Source: Closterium sp. NIES-65
Lineage: Eukaryota; Streptophyta; Zygnematophyceae; Desmidiales; Closteriaceae
Direction of reading: 5' to 3'
DNA length: 64,000 nt
Assembly (NCBI GenBank): GCA_948144175.1
Contig: CANXME010002305.1
Coordinates: forward strand, 1 to 64,000
Shown here in pieces: positions 12,174-25,187 of this stretch. The notes under the pieces are model-generated. The model was not told where the DNA came from. It worked only from the letters and a program-made list of their open reading frames with translations, and did not search any database. Every line of letters begins with the position of its first letter. Positions within the stretch are counted from its first letter, which is position 1. The translations under genes and the position numbers were made by a program.

Positions 12174-12178
12174 GACTC

Positions 12179-13145
12179 AACAAACTGCACGAGCGCTTCT
12201 GACGAACACATTTTGAGACTCGTCAACCATCAACGAGCCACGAGCCAGCAGTGATGGCCAAGAGGGCTATTTGTAGCCCCAAAAGATCGCAACCAGCCGA
12301 CGTGGCGCGATGTCAAGAAAACGACCAGGGTAACATAGGCCCGTCACGTTCACAGCAAGTTGAGCTCTTGATGTCCGAACCTAGCAGGAACACCGTGCTA
12401 GTGCAGTGATTCAACTGAAAATACAACGCACGGTTCGAGCCAAGTTCACTTCGAATGTGACTCAACAACTGACTCGAGATCCAATGCTACACTCGATGCT
12501 AAATAATGAGCTTATGAAAATTTTGAAATTGCACGTGCCCTTATGAAAGCCAAAAGTATACTGAAGGCGTTGCCTCCTCGCCACTAGTCCCATTCCCACT
12601 GCGTCCTTAGTGTGCACTACTAAAAGGCAACCACCGTAGGCAAAATTAGGCAAAACTGCGGAGAGTCACACAACAGGAGTGGACTACGGAGGAAGGCACG
12701 GGGTTGTGTGGGTGATCGTAGCGTTGCACTAGGCGTTCTCACTAGTTGTTGTATTCACCGAGAGGTTTGGCAAGAGTTTCACAAAAAAAATGAGAGAACA
12801 TTAGATTACAATGAGGCATGCAAGTCGATATAGCTAGAATGACATTGCAAGACCTAGCAAGCTATCTGCAGGGTGAACTATGCCATCGCAGTAGAAGTGC
12901 GGCTTGCCAACATTGCGAGTAGTCTGCCAGAGTTGTATAGCAGTGGTTTGCCATCGCTGTAGAGGCAGGTGGACTTCTACGCATGTGCGCACCTACCAAG
13001 TAGGTGCAGGTAGACGGACGCGTCGCCAGGAACATTGCGCAAATGCCTGGTAGAACACATGTCGACGGTTTTGCCAAAGGTGCGACATTGAGCATGTGAT
13101 GTCGTTCCACAAGTCGACTTCGCGACAACCTCCTGAGGCAAAGTT
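12179..13145. other. No gene recognised
   Basis: About 1 kb with no convincing coding frame on either strand. The first part probably continues the LTR of F beyond element G. The rest, around 12880-13110, has loosely repeated words resembling 17700-17870. Nothing else can be supported. Confidence 0.5.
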
Positions 13146-13149
13146 CGCG

Positions 13150-14045
13150 CATGTATACGACCTTGGGTTCTTGGGTTTGCTCCGTCGTCTGCTGACCCAT
13201 CGCTATTTCTTCGCACTGACACTTCGCTGCCGCCGTTCTACATCCTCGTGTACGTCGACGACTTGGTCTTTGCCACTGCTGACACTGAGACTCTCGCCCT
13301 GGTGAAGTCGGAGCTGCAGAAGAGACACATGTGCACAGACCTAGGTGAGCTGCGCAGTTACCTTGGCTTGCAGATCACCCGGGACAGAGCACGCCGCACC
13401 ATCACCCTGATTCAGTCACACATGGTGCAGCAGGTCCTTCAGCGCTTTGGCTTCACCTGGTCCTCGGCACAGGCCACTCCTCTGGCTACAAGTCACTCGC
13501 TCTCAGCTCCACCTTTGGACGAGTCCGTAGAGCCGAGTGATTCTTACCCAGAGCTAGTTGGCTGCCTCATATACCTGATGATTTGCACTCGTCCTGACCT
13601 CGCGTACCCTCTTGGCCTTCTGGCTCGCTACGTGGCTCCTGGTCGGCACCGAAAGGTGCACATGGATGCTGCGAAGAGGGTACTGCGTTACTTGTGCAGT
13701 ACATCAGGCATGGGGCTTGTGCTTGGAGGGCGGAGTGAGGTTGTCCTCACTGGTCACTCGGACGCTTCTTGGGTTGACGACCAGGCTACTCAGCGGTCGT
13801 CACAGGGTTACACCTTCAGCCTTGGCTTTGGTTCAGTTTCTTGGCGTTCTACACGCTCGTCTTCTGTTCTCGGCTCCAGTTGTGAGGCTGAGATCTACGC
13901 CACAGCCATGGCTGCACAGGAGTTACGCTGGCTCACCTACCTGGCTGTAGTGGGGTAGCCAATATGGGGTACAACCCCTTCTAGGGTTTGATATTTGTAC
14001 CCAACTCTTCCATAGTTCATTCATTCCTGCCTATACTTCTAACAC
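13150..14045 (+). mobile_element. Copia fragment H (RT and RNase H plus LTR piece)
   Basis: 13248-13950 encodes the second half of Copia reverse transcriptase (YVDDLVFATADT, the LGELRSYLGLQI block) and most of RNase H (LTGHSDASW, SSCEAEIY). It is closest to Copia D and B. From about 13946 the sequence is an LTR piece with the family core GCTGTAGTGGGGTAGCC. Broken, a remnant. Confidence 0.85.
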
Positions 14046-14049
14046 GTGG

Positions 14050-17000
14050 CAGTGGTGGTGAGGAGGAAATGAGTGTGGGTGTCTTTGTAGCAGGTCAGAA
14101 GCATTTGGGCATACTTGGGATTGGATTTCTTAACCCGTTTCCCTTTGCCCATCTCCTCATTCTGATAGTCAGCTCCACCTTTTTTCGCTGCTGCACTATC
14201 ATCCGCCCCTTGTTGCACGGTATCTCCTTCAATCTCCCTTCCGATGACGATCGCACCATCTGCAAGTAGGTCTTCAATCTATGCTGCCACCTTTTCATTG
14301 TCCCCCGTGTCAATGATTCACCATGGATCGGAGTTGGTCGTGCTAGCAGATTCGTCCCCACTCTCCTCCACGTCAGAATTTTCAGCTTCTTCTTCGTTGA
14401 GTTGTCACCAGCCCCTTTTTCCCTTAACTTGTTCTTCTTCACTCTCTTCCATGGCAGTTGAAGGTGAGGGTAGTTCCGGAACCTCCCACACCCAATCGAA
14501 TCCCGGCGTAGTGTGGTCTTCGTAGTCATCATTACCACCCCTACCATTGGCTGCCCTTATCCCCTCCTTCACACTCCCATCAATCATTTCCTCCACTAGA
14601 GTTGGTGATGCTGCCGCTTCCTTTAACACAGTTTCCTGTTTTCTTCCCTTCCACTCCATGTAGGTGTCACACCCGTAGAAGGTGACATCTCTGGTTGCCG
14701 TGACTTTCCTGGTCTCCATGTCGTGTATCACCTTGGTCCTTGCAAGTAGCTTATAATCGGGTCCCACCGCCTCTCGATATTGCGTCATGTAGCCCCAATC
14801 ACGTAAGAACTCCAGATTCGGCTTCCTTTTGTAGAACGCCTCGTGAGGGGTAATGTCCGTCACTAGTCCTTTTGTCGGTAGCCGGTTTTTCAGCCAACAT
14901 GCCATGCCTAGCGCATCTCCCCAGTAGTGAAGGGGGAGTTTGCTATCCGCGAGCAAGCTCCTCACGCCCTCCAGCAGTGATCGTTTCACCCGCTCCGCAA
15001 TGCTATTGTGTTGAGGAGTGTATGGGACCGTGAGCTCCTTCGAATGCCCTTTGACTTCAGGTGCGTGTTGAACTCGGTGTTAATGAATTCTCCCCCGTTG
15101 TCCGTGCACAACACTTTCAGCTTCTTGCCACCTTGCCTACCGTTTCCGCCTTCCAATCAAGGAAGCTCGTGTAGACTTCTGACTACTTAACTTCAGTCAC
15201 CCACGTGTGTCGTGTGCCAAGATCAGTGAAGGTAACGAAATACTTGCTGCCATGTCGTGAAGCCACTCGCATCGGTCCACATACGTCGGCTGCCACAGTA
15301 GCCAACGTCTTGTATGGCTCACAGACTCCATGCTTGGGATGTGGTGCCTTTGTTGCCTTTGCTTCCATGCATGTGCTGCACTTCAAATTTTCCTCTCCAC
15401 CCTCAGCTACCTTCACTCCCGCTGCCATGTTTTTCTTGACCAGCAGCTTGAGTCGAGTGTGACCAGCGTGCCCCATCCTCCGATGCAGCAGGTTGACTTC
15501 CACCGTGCTCACCGCTGCTGCCATAGGAAGCGCCTGCTGCTGCAACTCCTTGACTGGCTCATTTTCCAGCTTGGTGCGGAGCTCTTCTCGTGCTACCTTC
15601 CCCGCTTCCGGTTCAGCCAGGTAGGTAACCTTTTCCCCACTCTGTTTTTCATCCAGCTTCATCTCGTACAGCCCTTGCTTGCGCGATCCTTCCGCTATCA
15701 CCTTCCAGCCTGAACCGAACACCCATAGGCAGCCCTTGTCACTGAAGGTTTTGCATCCACCGCTGTCCAAATGCGATTGGCTTATGAGGTTGAGTGTGAG
15801 CTTGTCCACCAGCAGCACGTTGTCAAGCTTCACCTCACCATAAACACTTTGCAGCACTAGGTCACCTTCCCCTTTCTCAGAAAGTTTCCCTTCATCTCCC
15901 AACAGCACGCACGGGATCGTTGATGCTCTGAAATTTTGCAGCCACTCCTTCCGATTGGTCATGTGTTGGGTACTTCCACTATCCATGTACCATTCCTTCC
16001 CTTCGAGGCCCTTTGCAAGCAGGCATGCGCCGGATGCTCTTGCAACATTGGCCTTGTGGGCTCCTCCGAGGATGACGTCGTCGTCACTGGTTTTTGCTTC
16101 GGTGGCATTGATCTTTGTAGGTACGTGATTCTTTTGCTGCTGCTGCCCTCCCCTGAAGCTCTTACTGGCCGGGTTGCTGTAGCAATCGATTGCCTTATGC
16201 CCAAGCTTCCCACAATGATTGCAATTTCCAAGAAATCCACCTCACGGCCGCTGTCCTCCTCCGCTTGTTCCCCCATTGGCAGATTGCCTAACTGTTCCTG
16301 TACCTCTGAAATTCTTGCTTCTTGGGTTGGAGTAGCACTCGGCAGCCTTGTGCCCTTTCTTCCCACAGTGGAAGCAAGCTCCGAATGCTTTTCTTGCCCC
16401 GGTTGCATTCAACATTGCAGGTTTTTTGTTGCTGAAGTTGTCCGGCAGCGCCTCCCTTCGCTCTTCCTCCACACGTACAAGCGTCACGTCTTGAAGGGAC
16501 TCCACTAAGTCCGTCATGTCCGTCGGGCGTCGGCAGGCCAGCATCCTCTTTTCTGCTGCCCATGTTTTCGGTAGGCCGCCAATGATGTAGCTCAGCATTT
16601 GCTTCTCCGATTCGGGCACTCCCATAGCCGTCAAGTTGTCGTTGTAGCTTTTAACACGGCCCCGTAGTCCACCACCATCTCGGAAGGTTCCATGGCCAGC
16701 AAAATGAGTTTCGTCCTCACTGCTGTCATTTTTACTTCGCTTTTCCTAAGGTACACTCTCTCCATGTATGCCCACGCCTTCTCTGCTGCGTTGTACTCCT
16801 TAAAGAACGGGTCGAGTCGTGCCACGATTGCATCCGAGACCGAGCGGCAAGGTTGGAAGAAAGCTTATTGGCTTCTTCTCTTAAATGTTTTTTTTGTCAA
16901 CGGGAGTTGTGTGTTGGCCCCGTCCTTGCTTGGGCGGAGCTGACTTCGTGGTCGGGTATGAGGGGAGCAGCCGACCTGCAGCAGTGGGCGAGCTGGTTGA

Positions 17001-18475
17001 CGAGGAGGTCGACCTGCACCGGGGCCACTGCACGGGCGCTGACTTCAGGGTGGCGCCGACTTTAGGGAGGTCGACTTGGGAAGTTGATTTGCGGAGGGCG
17101 TCGACTTGGTGACGCCAACTTGGGGCAGCCGACTGGGGTGGTCGGCTGACAGGATTGCTAGTCCACCTGGTGGTTGGTCAACCAGGCCTGCTAGTCGACT
17201 TGGTGGTGGTCGACCAGGTGTGATGTTGACCTGGTGGTCGACCAGACCTGGTGGTTGACGAAGGAGGGGCCGACGTCGACCTCGACTCAGGACACCGAGT
17301 AGTTGGGCGTCGAATAGCAGGGCGTCAACTTGGTGACGCCGACTTCGGGTAGCCGACCTGGAGCTGATCGGCTGACAATTGCGCTGGTCGACATGGAGGT
17401 GGTCGACCAGGAGTGACGTCGACCTGGAGCTGGTCGACCAGAGGTGTGGTCGACCTGGTGAGGTCGACCTGGAGGTGGTCGTCGACTTGGGAGGTCGACG
17501 GGCACATACGGCAGCAGCTCGTCGACGTGGTTGCCCGGTCGACCAGGTTACCTGGGTGACGAGATTCTGCGGAGGAATGTGACGGTCGCCCAGGCGAAGT
17601 TGGCGAGTCCGACCTCGGTGGTGGTATCCCGTGGTTGACATGGTTGATCAGATGTAGTCGTCAGCGCCAGGTTGACTTGGTGTGTGCGTTGTGTAGGTGA
17701 CAAGGCTTAGCACGCCAATCATTTGCGAGCACCTGCCAAGCTGGTGCGATGTTGTACTGCGGGAGCTACACTGGCATGCCATCGACCTACAGCGTTGGCA
17801 CGCCGTCGACTTTGCACTGGTGGAGCACGGTCGACCAAGTCGTGCTGGAACGGCGGTCGACCATGCTGTGCTGGCAGTCGACTGACCTGAATGCTAGCTC
17901 TGATGCAGTCTTGCCATGCCAACTTCTTTGTACCATTGTTCTGATTTTTTCCTAGTGGAACTCTTGCCAACTTTCCCCGTGAACCAGCAAGTAGTGTGCG
18001 CACAAGGAAATGACTAAGGAACGAACGGATGCAGAGATCACACGAGCACCCGTGCCTAGTCCGTAGTCTAGCTCCTGTTGTAGTAGTTATCTCCGCATTT
18101 TTCTCTTGTGCGGCTGCAGGTGCAGGTCCATCTTTCTCCATCGCTGCCTCTGGGCTGTAGAAATGCCACATTCCACCTCCCAAGCGCGCCTCATGAACTT
18201 CAGTCGCCATGTGCCGAAGTTCTCACCATTGAAGCGTTGAGCTTCACTTAAGCCAATCGTTGGTTTGGCCACAATTTGCACCTTCGAAAGGGCATCCAGT
18301 AGACTCTGCAATTGCGCACTCCCTGCGTTCACTGAAGACCCTGAGCTGGTCTCTCCATCTCCATTCCCCATGTTGCTAAATATTTGTCTCCTCCAATTAC
18401 TCTAAAAACTTATAACGCCTCCAACGCTTCTATAATGAGACTCGACGCGACTATAACCAAGCTCTGGTACCAGCT
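14050..18475 (-). mobile_element. Copia element I (distinct family, partial)
   Basis: A second Copia lineage read right to left. It has a primer site like the initiator tRNA-Met end (about 18458-18471, CTCTGGTACCA), gag N-terminus (about 18090-18371), the rest of gag with a CFHCGKKGHKAAEC zinc knuckle (about 16250-16850), protease with a DSGSTQHM motif and GAG-pre-integrase (about 15350-15986), and integrase ending in the usual post-core region (about 14400-15340). Reverse transcriptase was not seen; the fragment ends at H. Gag is interrupted by a roughly 1.2-kb insert (about 16855-18075). LTR limits were not determined. Broken, with several breaks. Confidence 0.82.
16855..18075. mobile_element. 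GTCGAC-rich insert within gag of Copia I
   Basis: A 1.2-kb block separating two parts of the gag of I. Between about 17000 and 17880 it is dominated by irregular repeats built on GTCGACC and GGTCGACCAGG (the palindrome GTCGAC recurs many times) with no stable unit length. Its edges are unique sequence. No transposase or target duplication was recognised, so the type is unknown; a non-autonomous element is the simplest guess. Confidence 0.5.
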
Positions 18476-19885
18476 CTTAGTTTATGTATAGCCTCTGGCT
18501 AGCGTCAAAGATAGTAGATGCTTGGGAAGATTTCTGGTTTTCCAAGACCGATTTCACTCAAAATAGAGAAGTACACAAAATGATTGAAACAACAAGAGAT
18601 TTAAGCATTTCAAAATGTGGTGTGCGCCTCGCGTAACACGTCATCCGCGTTTCAGCCCGAGTCGCACGCGTAACCGATTTCGGTAACCGACACCGGAACC
18701 GGAACCCTCTTGTCTCATCCGTACAGAACACGGTTCGGTTGCAGTTGGACATTCTAGGCTTCAGAAATGTCTTCTCGACATTTCCCAAACCCTCTTCTTC
18801 TAGCATTCTGGTTTTCCTTGCTTTCCTCACGTTTTCCTCCTTCGTTCCTTAGGATTCCGTCCCATCATTCTAGCTGTGGTTCCCCACCTTAGGGCGCTAT
18901 TTCCCACCGTTCTTACCATTGCGCTACCGTCCCTAGGACTAATACATAGGTCGGTAGTCACTAGGGCAGCGGCGAACCACCCTAACAGTGGAAAGGCTGG
19001 GTCGGCGATGGATTTGAAATGATTGTTTTTGAGTCGACTCAAAAACAGGCGATGGAAGTAAGATGCAACTCATGAGGGGACAGTTGCTGCTGGATAGGGA
19101 TGGGGGATGGAAAGTGGGGGATGGTGGATGGCGATTAGGAGATGGGGCGTGGGAGATGCAGATAGGAGATTAGGGTGGCGGATAGGGGATGGGGGATGGG
19201 GGATGGGGAATAGGGGATGGGGAATGGGGAATAGGGGATGGAGGATGGGAATGATGTCGAAGCGAAGGTGTGCGCGGTCCGAAAAGGAACATGGATCTGA
19301 ATACCAAGTGTTACAAGTGCATTTGAAAGATTGAGCGATATCGAGGCAAGCGACGGCATGAGGGTAATGTTAAATAGTGAAAAACTAAGATCACCAAGAG
19401 TGCCCTACAGGTCTAGCGCCGAGGTTGGGAATCGTTGAGGCGTAGGGCCGGGTCGCAAGTTACCGGTTGTGTTGTGCGGTTGGGGCGCGACGGTGGAAGT
19501 GGCGGGAACAGTGGACGAGGCGAATCTCGCAAGATGGTAACGGAGTACTATTTTGGTGAAGTGGTGGAAATACTCTCGTACGTTGTAGAGGTGATGGTGT
19601 GAAGTAAAGAATAGTTGTCTCCTTACTATTACAAGTAATACTCACATCTGAATATGCAGTATAGGAACAAGACTCATTAGGCTGAAATGTAGAGTTGACT
19701 CTGCATATTTTTCTGGGAAAATATGTCAATGGCAACTTACATGGGGCACTATAACGCGTACGGTAACGATTTCATCGCATTTGGTAACTCCCTTGACGCT
19801 TATAGTAACTATACACTAGCAGCCCATCACGCGAATGGTAACTTAAGAGAAATCAACTATGACATGACCCTGAAGCGACCGTTTC
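18476..19885. other. Non-coding stretch, possibly the LTR of Copia I, with a G-rich minisatellite
   Basis: The segment right of the primer site should contain the 5' LTR of I, but its other copy is not in the window, so no limits are given. No host gene is seen. 19090-19255 is a GGGGATGGGGAATA-type minisatellite. 19380-19880 has no recognisable coding sequence. Confidence 0.5.
19090..19255. repeat. G-rich minisatellite
   Basis: Irregular tandem repeats of GGGGATGG and GGGGAATA words on the + strand. Confidence 0.8.
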
Positions 19886-19889
19886 CCGC

Positions 19890-22441
19890 TCGCGCCAAAC
19901 CAATGTGCGGAAAGTCTTCGAGATCCTACAAGAGAACAAGTTATACGTGAAGCTATCAAAGAGCGACTTCACCCTGACGAAGGTGCAGTTTCTCGGGCAC
20001 ATGGTGAGTGCCGAAGGCGTACACGTAGACCCGTGGAAGATCGAAGTCGACAAGAAGTGGAAATTTCCTGAGAACGTGAAGGATTTGCAGCAGTTCCTAG
20101 CCTTCGCCAACTACTACAATAGGTTCGTGCCGCAGTATGCTATGATTGCAGCGCCACTCAAAAAGGATACGCCCTACTATTGGGATACTCCTCAACAGCA
20201 AGCCATGGAGCAGCTACAGACAGCACTGACTACAGCGCCAGCACTCATCCTACCGGATCCAGACAAAGACTATGTGGTGGAAGCAGACGCTAGTTACCAG
20301 GCAGTCGGAGCAGTGCTGATGCAAAATCACGGACGCGGTTTGCAGCCCATCACGTACCTTAGTAAGAAGCTACACGGAACAGAGCTGAACTACCCAATCC
20401 ATGACAAGGAAGCCTTAGCGATAGTTACTGCCTTCAAGGCGAGGAGGTGTTATCTCAACAAATCCAAGACTACAGTTTACACTGACCACTGCAGCCTCAA
20501 ATACTTGAAGTCGTAGCCGACACTCTCACGAAGACATGTGCAGTGGGTGGAATTCTTGGAGACCCACTTCCATTACGACATCATCTACAAACGCGGGCTA
20601 CACAACAACGCAGACGCGTTGAGTCACCCCGGTCACGTAGCAGGCATCCAGCTTGACGGGATGAACCCCCTACTCAAGGGTCTATTCCAACATGGATAAT
20701 TCATGGACGTAGAGATCGCTATTGCAGAAAAACTGATGCTGTTACAGTGGGTAAGGAAGGGATCAAGAAAGATCTGGGTACCAAACTATGCCCCGCTCCG
20801 ACAGATCTTACTGGAGGAGTTTCACCACGTATAGTACGCGGGACATTTTGGGAGCAACAAGACGTTAGCGGGAATAGCAAAGTATTACTACTAGCCCCGG
20901 ATGGCAGCAGACATGCAGCAGTTTGTCACCTCTTGCGACACTTGTTAGTGGATGAAGAGTAGCAAGCAGAAAAAAGCAGGGTTACTTCAGCCTTTATGCG
21001 TACCGGAGCAGCCATGGCAAGTTGTCAACCTATACTTCATCACTGGGCTACATTCAACCTCACGAAGGCATGATGCTATACTCGTGGTGATAGACAAGTT
21101 CTCTAAAATGGGACACTTCATCCCGACCAACGGCAAGGCTATAGCTGAAGCAACTGCTCGCCTCTTCTTCTATCGCATCATCACCATCCACGGCATCCCC
21201 GCTACACTCATCTCAGACAGAGACCCAGAATTCACCAGTAAGTTCTGGAGGGAACTCATGGATTTGTTGGGGACAAAGCTTGCAATGTCTTCAGCGTACC
21301 ACCTCCAGACTGACGGACACACTTAGCGACTCAATTAGGTGGTTGACGATCACTGCGCGCAGCTTGCAAAGACGACATCAGCCACTGGAATCTGCAGTTA
21401 CCGACGCTTGAGTTCGCTTACAACAACGCTTCGCATGCGGCCACAGCAAAATCTCCATTCTTCCTGTGCTACGGACGGGAACCACTTACACCATAGCAGC
21501 CAACCACACCGGCACACGTCCAAGCCGCACACGACTTTGTCACCACTATGCAGCAGCTATGGGAGAAGACACAGCGACGTCTCTCCACGATGTAGAACTC
21601 CCAGAAGCAGTATGCCGATCGCCAGCGACGTGATCACACGGTAGCAGACGGAGATCAGGTGCTTCTCGACACGTGCAACTTGAACATGTCTCACCTGTCA
21701 TCTAAGCTCCGGCCTCGCTTCTGTGGTCCTTTTCACGTTGAGGCACAGGTGACACCAGTAACATTCCGCTTGCGCTTACCTACTACGTGGAAGCTTCACA
21801 ATACTTTCCATGTTCAGCTACTAAAGCCCTACAAGGACCCCAACCAACATTTCCAGGGATGGCAGCTACCACCACCACCACCTATTCTCATATAGGATGA
21901 ACCAGTATACGAAGTGGAGCGCGTTCTCACTCATCTGTGTCGCGGTGGAAAGCCCTCAAGTTCCTGACACGCTGGAAGGGATATGACCCGTCGGAGGACA
22001 GTTGGGTTGCAGAAGCTGATATGGGCAACGCACGCTGTACTCTCAAGCATTATCTTGTCAAGCAGGGTGCATCTCACACCACCCAGCTTTGATGGGGGGA
22101 CGTGTGAGAGTGCGACGACTTTGCTGGACTATTCTTGCTTGATTCTGCTTTCTTACGCATTACCTAGCTTAGCTTTATTTTATCTTGCATGCTTTTGCTT
22201 GATTTCCTAGGTTCGATGCTTTTACTATAGTTATTGTAGTTATAGGCACCGAATTCTAGGCTTTTCGGTTGCCACTAAATTGCCTTCTACCGAATTCGAG
22301 AAGGACCCATTCGGGACGCTTCGCGCTCCGCGGAACCTTCTAGTATTACCCGGGTTACTGCCTTTGTGCCTATATATAGCCTCGCCTTGTACCTAGGTGA
22401 ATCATTCAATAGATTTGTCTTTCCTGAACCAGATCCTCACA
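19890..22441 (+). mobile_element. Ty3/Gypsy chromovirus J (partial)
   Basis: Same family as C. Parts: the second half of reverse transcriptase (about 19890-20150), RNase H (about 20180-20520), the integrase zinc-binding region (about 20700-20960), integrase core (about 20980-21330, with the FITGLHSTSRRHDAILVVID block), the integrase C-terminal region (about 21600-21840), chromodomain (about 21890-22070), a G-rich polypurine tract and a 3' LTR (22103-22441, TGTGAGAG to CCTCACA). No 5' part is present. Broken, with several breaks. Confidence 0.85.
22103..22441 (+). repeat. 3' LTR of Gypsy J (about 339 bp)
   Basis: Homologous to the C LTR at 9567-9939. It has a TATATATAGCCTCG box about 70 bases from its end. 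Confidence 0.82.
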
Positions 22442-23895
22442 CCCTGGTTGCTCGTGAGTATAAGGTAGTGAGATCTTCCGATGGATGCCCTTCTCAATTG
22501 AAGTTATAGAAGTTGGAGTGGAACTGAAAGGCCTTCAATTTTGTTCCGATTGTCACTGCGCCATTTTTAACCAGATACGAAAGCAGTCAAATGCTTTCGG
22601 ACAAGTGCCGAGACAAACCAATAACTGGCGTCGATAAGCGTCATCATATAGTAGTCCCCTTTCATCTCTTGAGCGCTCCACTTCGTACACAGGTTCATCC
22701 TTTACAAGAACAGGTGGTGGTGGCAGTAGCTGCCGTCCCTGGAACTATTGGTTGGGGTCCTTGTAGGGCTTCAGTACCTGCACATGGAGAGCGTTGTGAA
22801 GCTTCCACGTAGTAGGTAAGTGCAAGCGGAATGTTACCGGTGTCACATGTGCTTCAACATGAAAGGGACCAGAGAAGCGAGGTCGGAGTTTGGATGGAAG
22901 GTGAGACAGGTTCAAGTTGTGTGTGTCGAGAAGCAACTGATCTCCGACTGCTATTGAGACATCGCTGAGTCACTGGCGATCGGCATAATGAGACGTCGCT
23001 GAGTCTTCTCCCATAGCTGCTGCATGGTGGTGACGAAGTCATATGCGGCCTGGACGTATGCTGGTGTGGTTGGCTGCTATGGCGTACGTGGTTCCCGTCC
23101 GTAACACAAAAAGAGAGGAGATTTTCCTGTGGCCGCGTGTGATGCGTTGTTGTAAGCAAACTCAGGTGTCGATAACTGTGAATCCCAGTGGCTGACATCG
23201 GCTTTGCAAGCGGTGCGCAGTTCAACCACCTGATTGAGTCTCTCTTTCTGTCCGTCAGTCTGGGGGTGGTATGCTGAAGACATGGCAAGCTTTGTCCCCA
23301 ACAAACCCATGAGTTCCCTTCAAAACTTACTAGTGAACTTTGGGTCTCTGTCCGAGATGAGTGTAGTGGGGATGCCGTGGATGATGATGATGCGATCGAA
23401 GGAGAAGCGAGTAGTTGCTGTAGCTGTGGCTTTGGTCTGGATGAAATGACCGATTATGGAGAACTTTTCGATCATCTCGAGTATAGTATCATGCCTTCGT
23501 GAGGTCGAAGGAAGTCCCGTGATGAAGTCGAGGCTAACGACCTGCCATGGCAGCTCCGATACGGGTGGAGGCTGAAGTAACCCTGCTTTTTTCTGCTTGC
23601 TACTCTTCATCCGCTGGCACGTATCGAATAAGGTGACGAACTGCTGCACGTCTGTTGCCATCCCGGGCCAGTAGTAATACTTCGCTATCCCTGCTAACCT
23701 TGTTGCTCCCGAAATGTCCCGCGTACTGTACGTCGTGAAACTCTTCCAGTAAGATCTGTCGGAGCGGGGAATAGTTCGGTACCCAAATCTCCTCTGTTCC
23801 CTTCCTCATAGCTATGTCTTTCTCCCACTGCAACAGCTTCTGTTTCTGTGCTGTAGCGATCTCTGCGTCCACGAAGTAACCATGTTGGAGTAGAC

Positions 23896-24094
23896 TGTCA
23901 AGATATGTTGCTAGGGTTTAGCCTTAGGAGCCATGTTGGGAGGTAGAGTGTGAGGGAGTTGGCAATGAAAGAGGGAACTTCACTATAGAGCTAAGGGTAC
24001 AAATATGATAGGAAAGGGGGTAATCCACCAGACAGAATGTGATAACTACACTACTGCTATATCTACATGCAGTTACAATAATATAACTCTGACA
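23896..24094 (-). repeat. 3' LTR of element L (199 bp)
   Basis: TGTCAAGATATG to ATAACTCTGACA. It matches 24989-25187 with one visible difference. Confidence 0.9.
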
Positions 24095-24988
24095 TCCCCC
24101 CTTAACTGCATGCAGGAATAGCAAAGCATAAATCACAACCCGCAAGTGTACTGAAAGCATTAGCACGCAAGAGCAATGACAACCAGTGCAGCAGTGGCAG
24201 AAACAACAGCAGAAACCCCTTAGCCAATATAGAAACGAAAGAAAGGTGCATGTGGCGCAGGTCGCCTGGAGAGCGGCGTGCGGCGGCAACAAGCGGCGGC
24301 ACAGCAGGCTCAACGGCAGCACCTGCCGCTCAACAGCAGCAAACGAAAGAGACGAATTAAGTGGCAACAGGGGCTGCAGCTGGAGGTGCCACAGGAGCAG
24401 GGGGTGGCAGTTGCAAATGCAGGGCTGCTGCTTCTGCCACTCTCTCTCATACCCTCCTTTATCCCCCCTTACCCTCTCTCCCCCCCCCCTCCCCTCAGCA
24501 ACAATTGCTGCAGGGAGAGAGGAAGAGGGAAGGGAGGGAGGAGCGGCAGGCTCCTCACACCCGCCCCCTCCCCCCAACCCCCCCCCCCACGATGGAAGGG
24601 AAGGGCGGAATCACCCACTGCCGGCGCTGGCGGTCGCGTTGGCGCTAGCGCTGGCGGCCGTCGCAGCTGCTGGCGGTGGCGCTGGCGGTCCGCGCAGGCG
24701 CTGGCGCTCACGGCTGGCTGCAGCGTTGGCGCTCGCGGCTGGCTGTGGCGCTGGCGTCCGCGCTTGCGAAGGCGGATCGCGGGGCGACGGGGGGAGCGTG
24801 ACGGACGAAAAGGGCGCACGGGCGCGACGCGAAACGAAGGGCCTGCAGAAAGTGAAAAACGGGACCCGCGGGGTTCGTCCACGGGGCGATTCGGGGGACC
24901 CGCGGGGCGCATTACGGGCGGCACGACGGGTGGGCCCATGATCATTAAAAAAAAATAGGTCCTCAGGAGAAATTCCTGCTCTGTACCA

Positions 24989-25187
24989 TGTCAAGATATG
25001 TTGCTAGGGTTTAGCCTTAGGAGCCATGTTGGGAGGTAGAGTGTGAGGGAGTTGGCAATGAAAGAGGGAACTTCACTATAGAGCTAAGGGTACAAATATG
25101 ATAGGAAAGGGGGTAATCCACCAAACAGAATGTGATAACTACACTACTGCTATATCTACATGCAGTTACAATAATATAACTCTGACA
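24989..25187 (-). repeat. 5' LTR of element L (199 bp)
   Basis: Directly follows the tRNA-Met-like primer site and is followed by the TAGAC target duplication. Confidence 0.9.

Larger units (their letters stand above)
23896..25187 (-). mobile_element. TRIM-like non-autonomous LTR element L (1.3 kb)
   Basis: Two 199-bp LTRs (23896-24094 and 24989-25187) differ at one base by eye. The TAGAC target duplication sits at 23891-23895 and 25188-25192. The left LTR abuts the complement of a polypurine tract (TCCCCCCTTAACTGC). The right LTR abuts a primer site matching the initiator tRNA-Met end (CCTGCTCTGTACCA). The 0.9-kb interior (24095-24988) has no gag or pol and contains a GC-rich GGCGCTGGCGGT-type array at about 24620-24770. 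The size fits TRIM or small LARD elements. It needs enzymes from elsewhere; its LTR is not similar to those of A, C, D or E. Structurally whole and very young. Confidence 0.9.

Noticed and set aside
19723-19950. Small frame with repeated Asn-Ala-Tyr words before Gypsy J
   Set aside because: It runs into the RT of J in another frame, has no homolog I know, and the repeats are short and imperfect.
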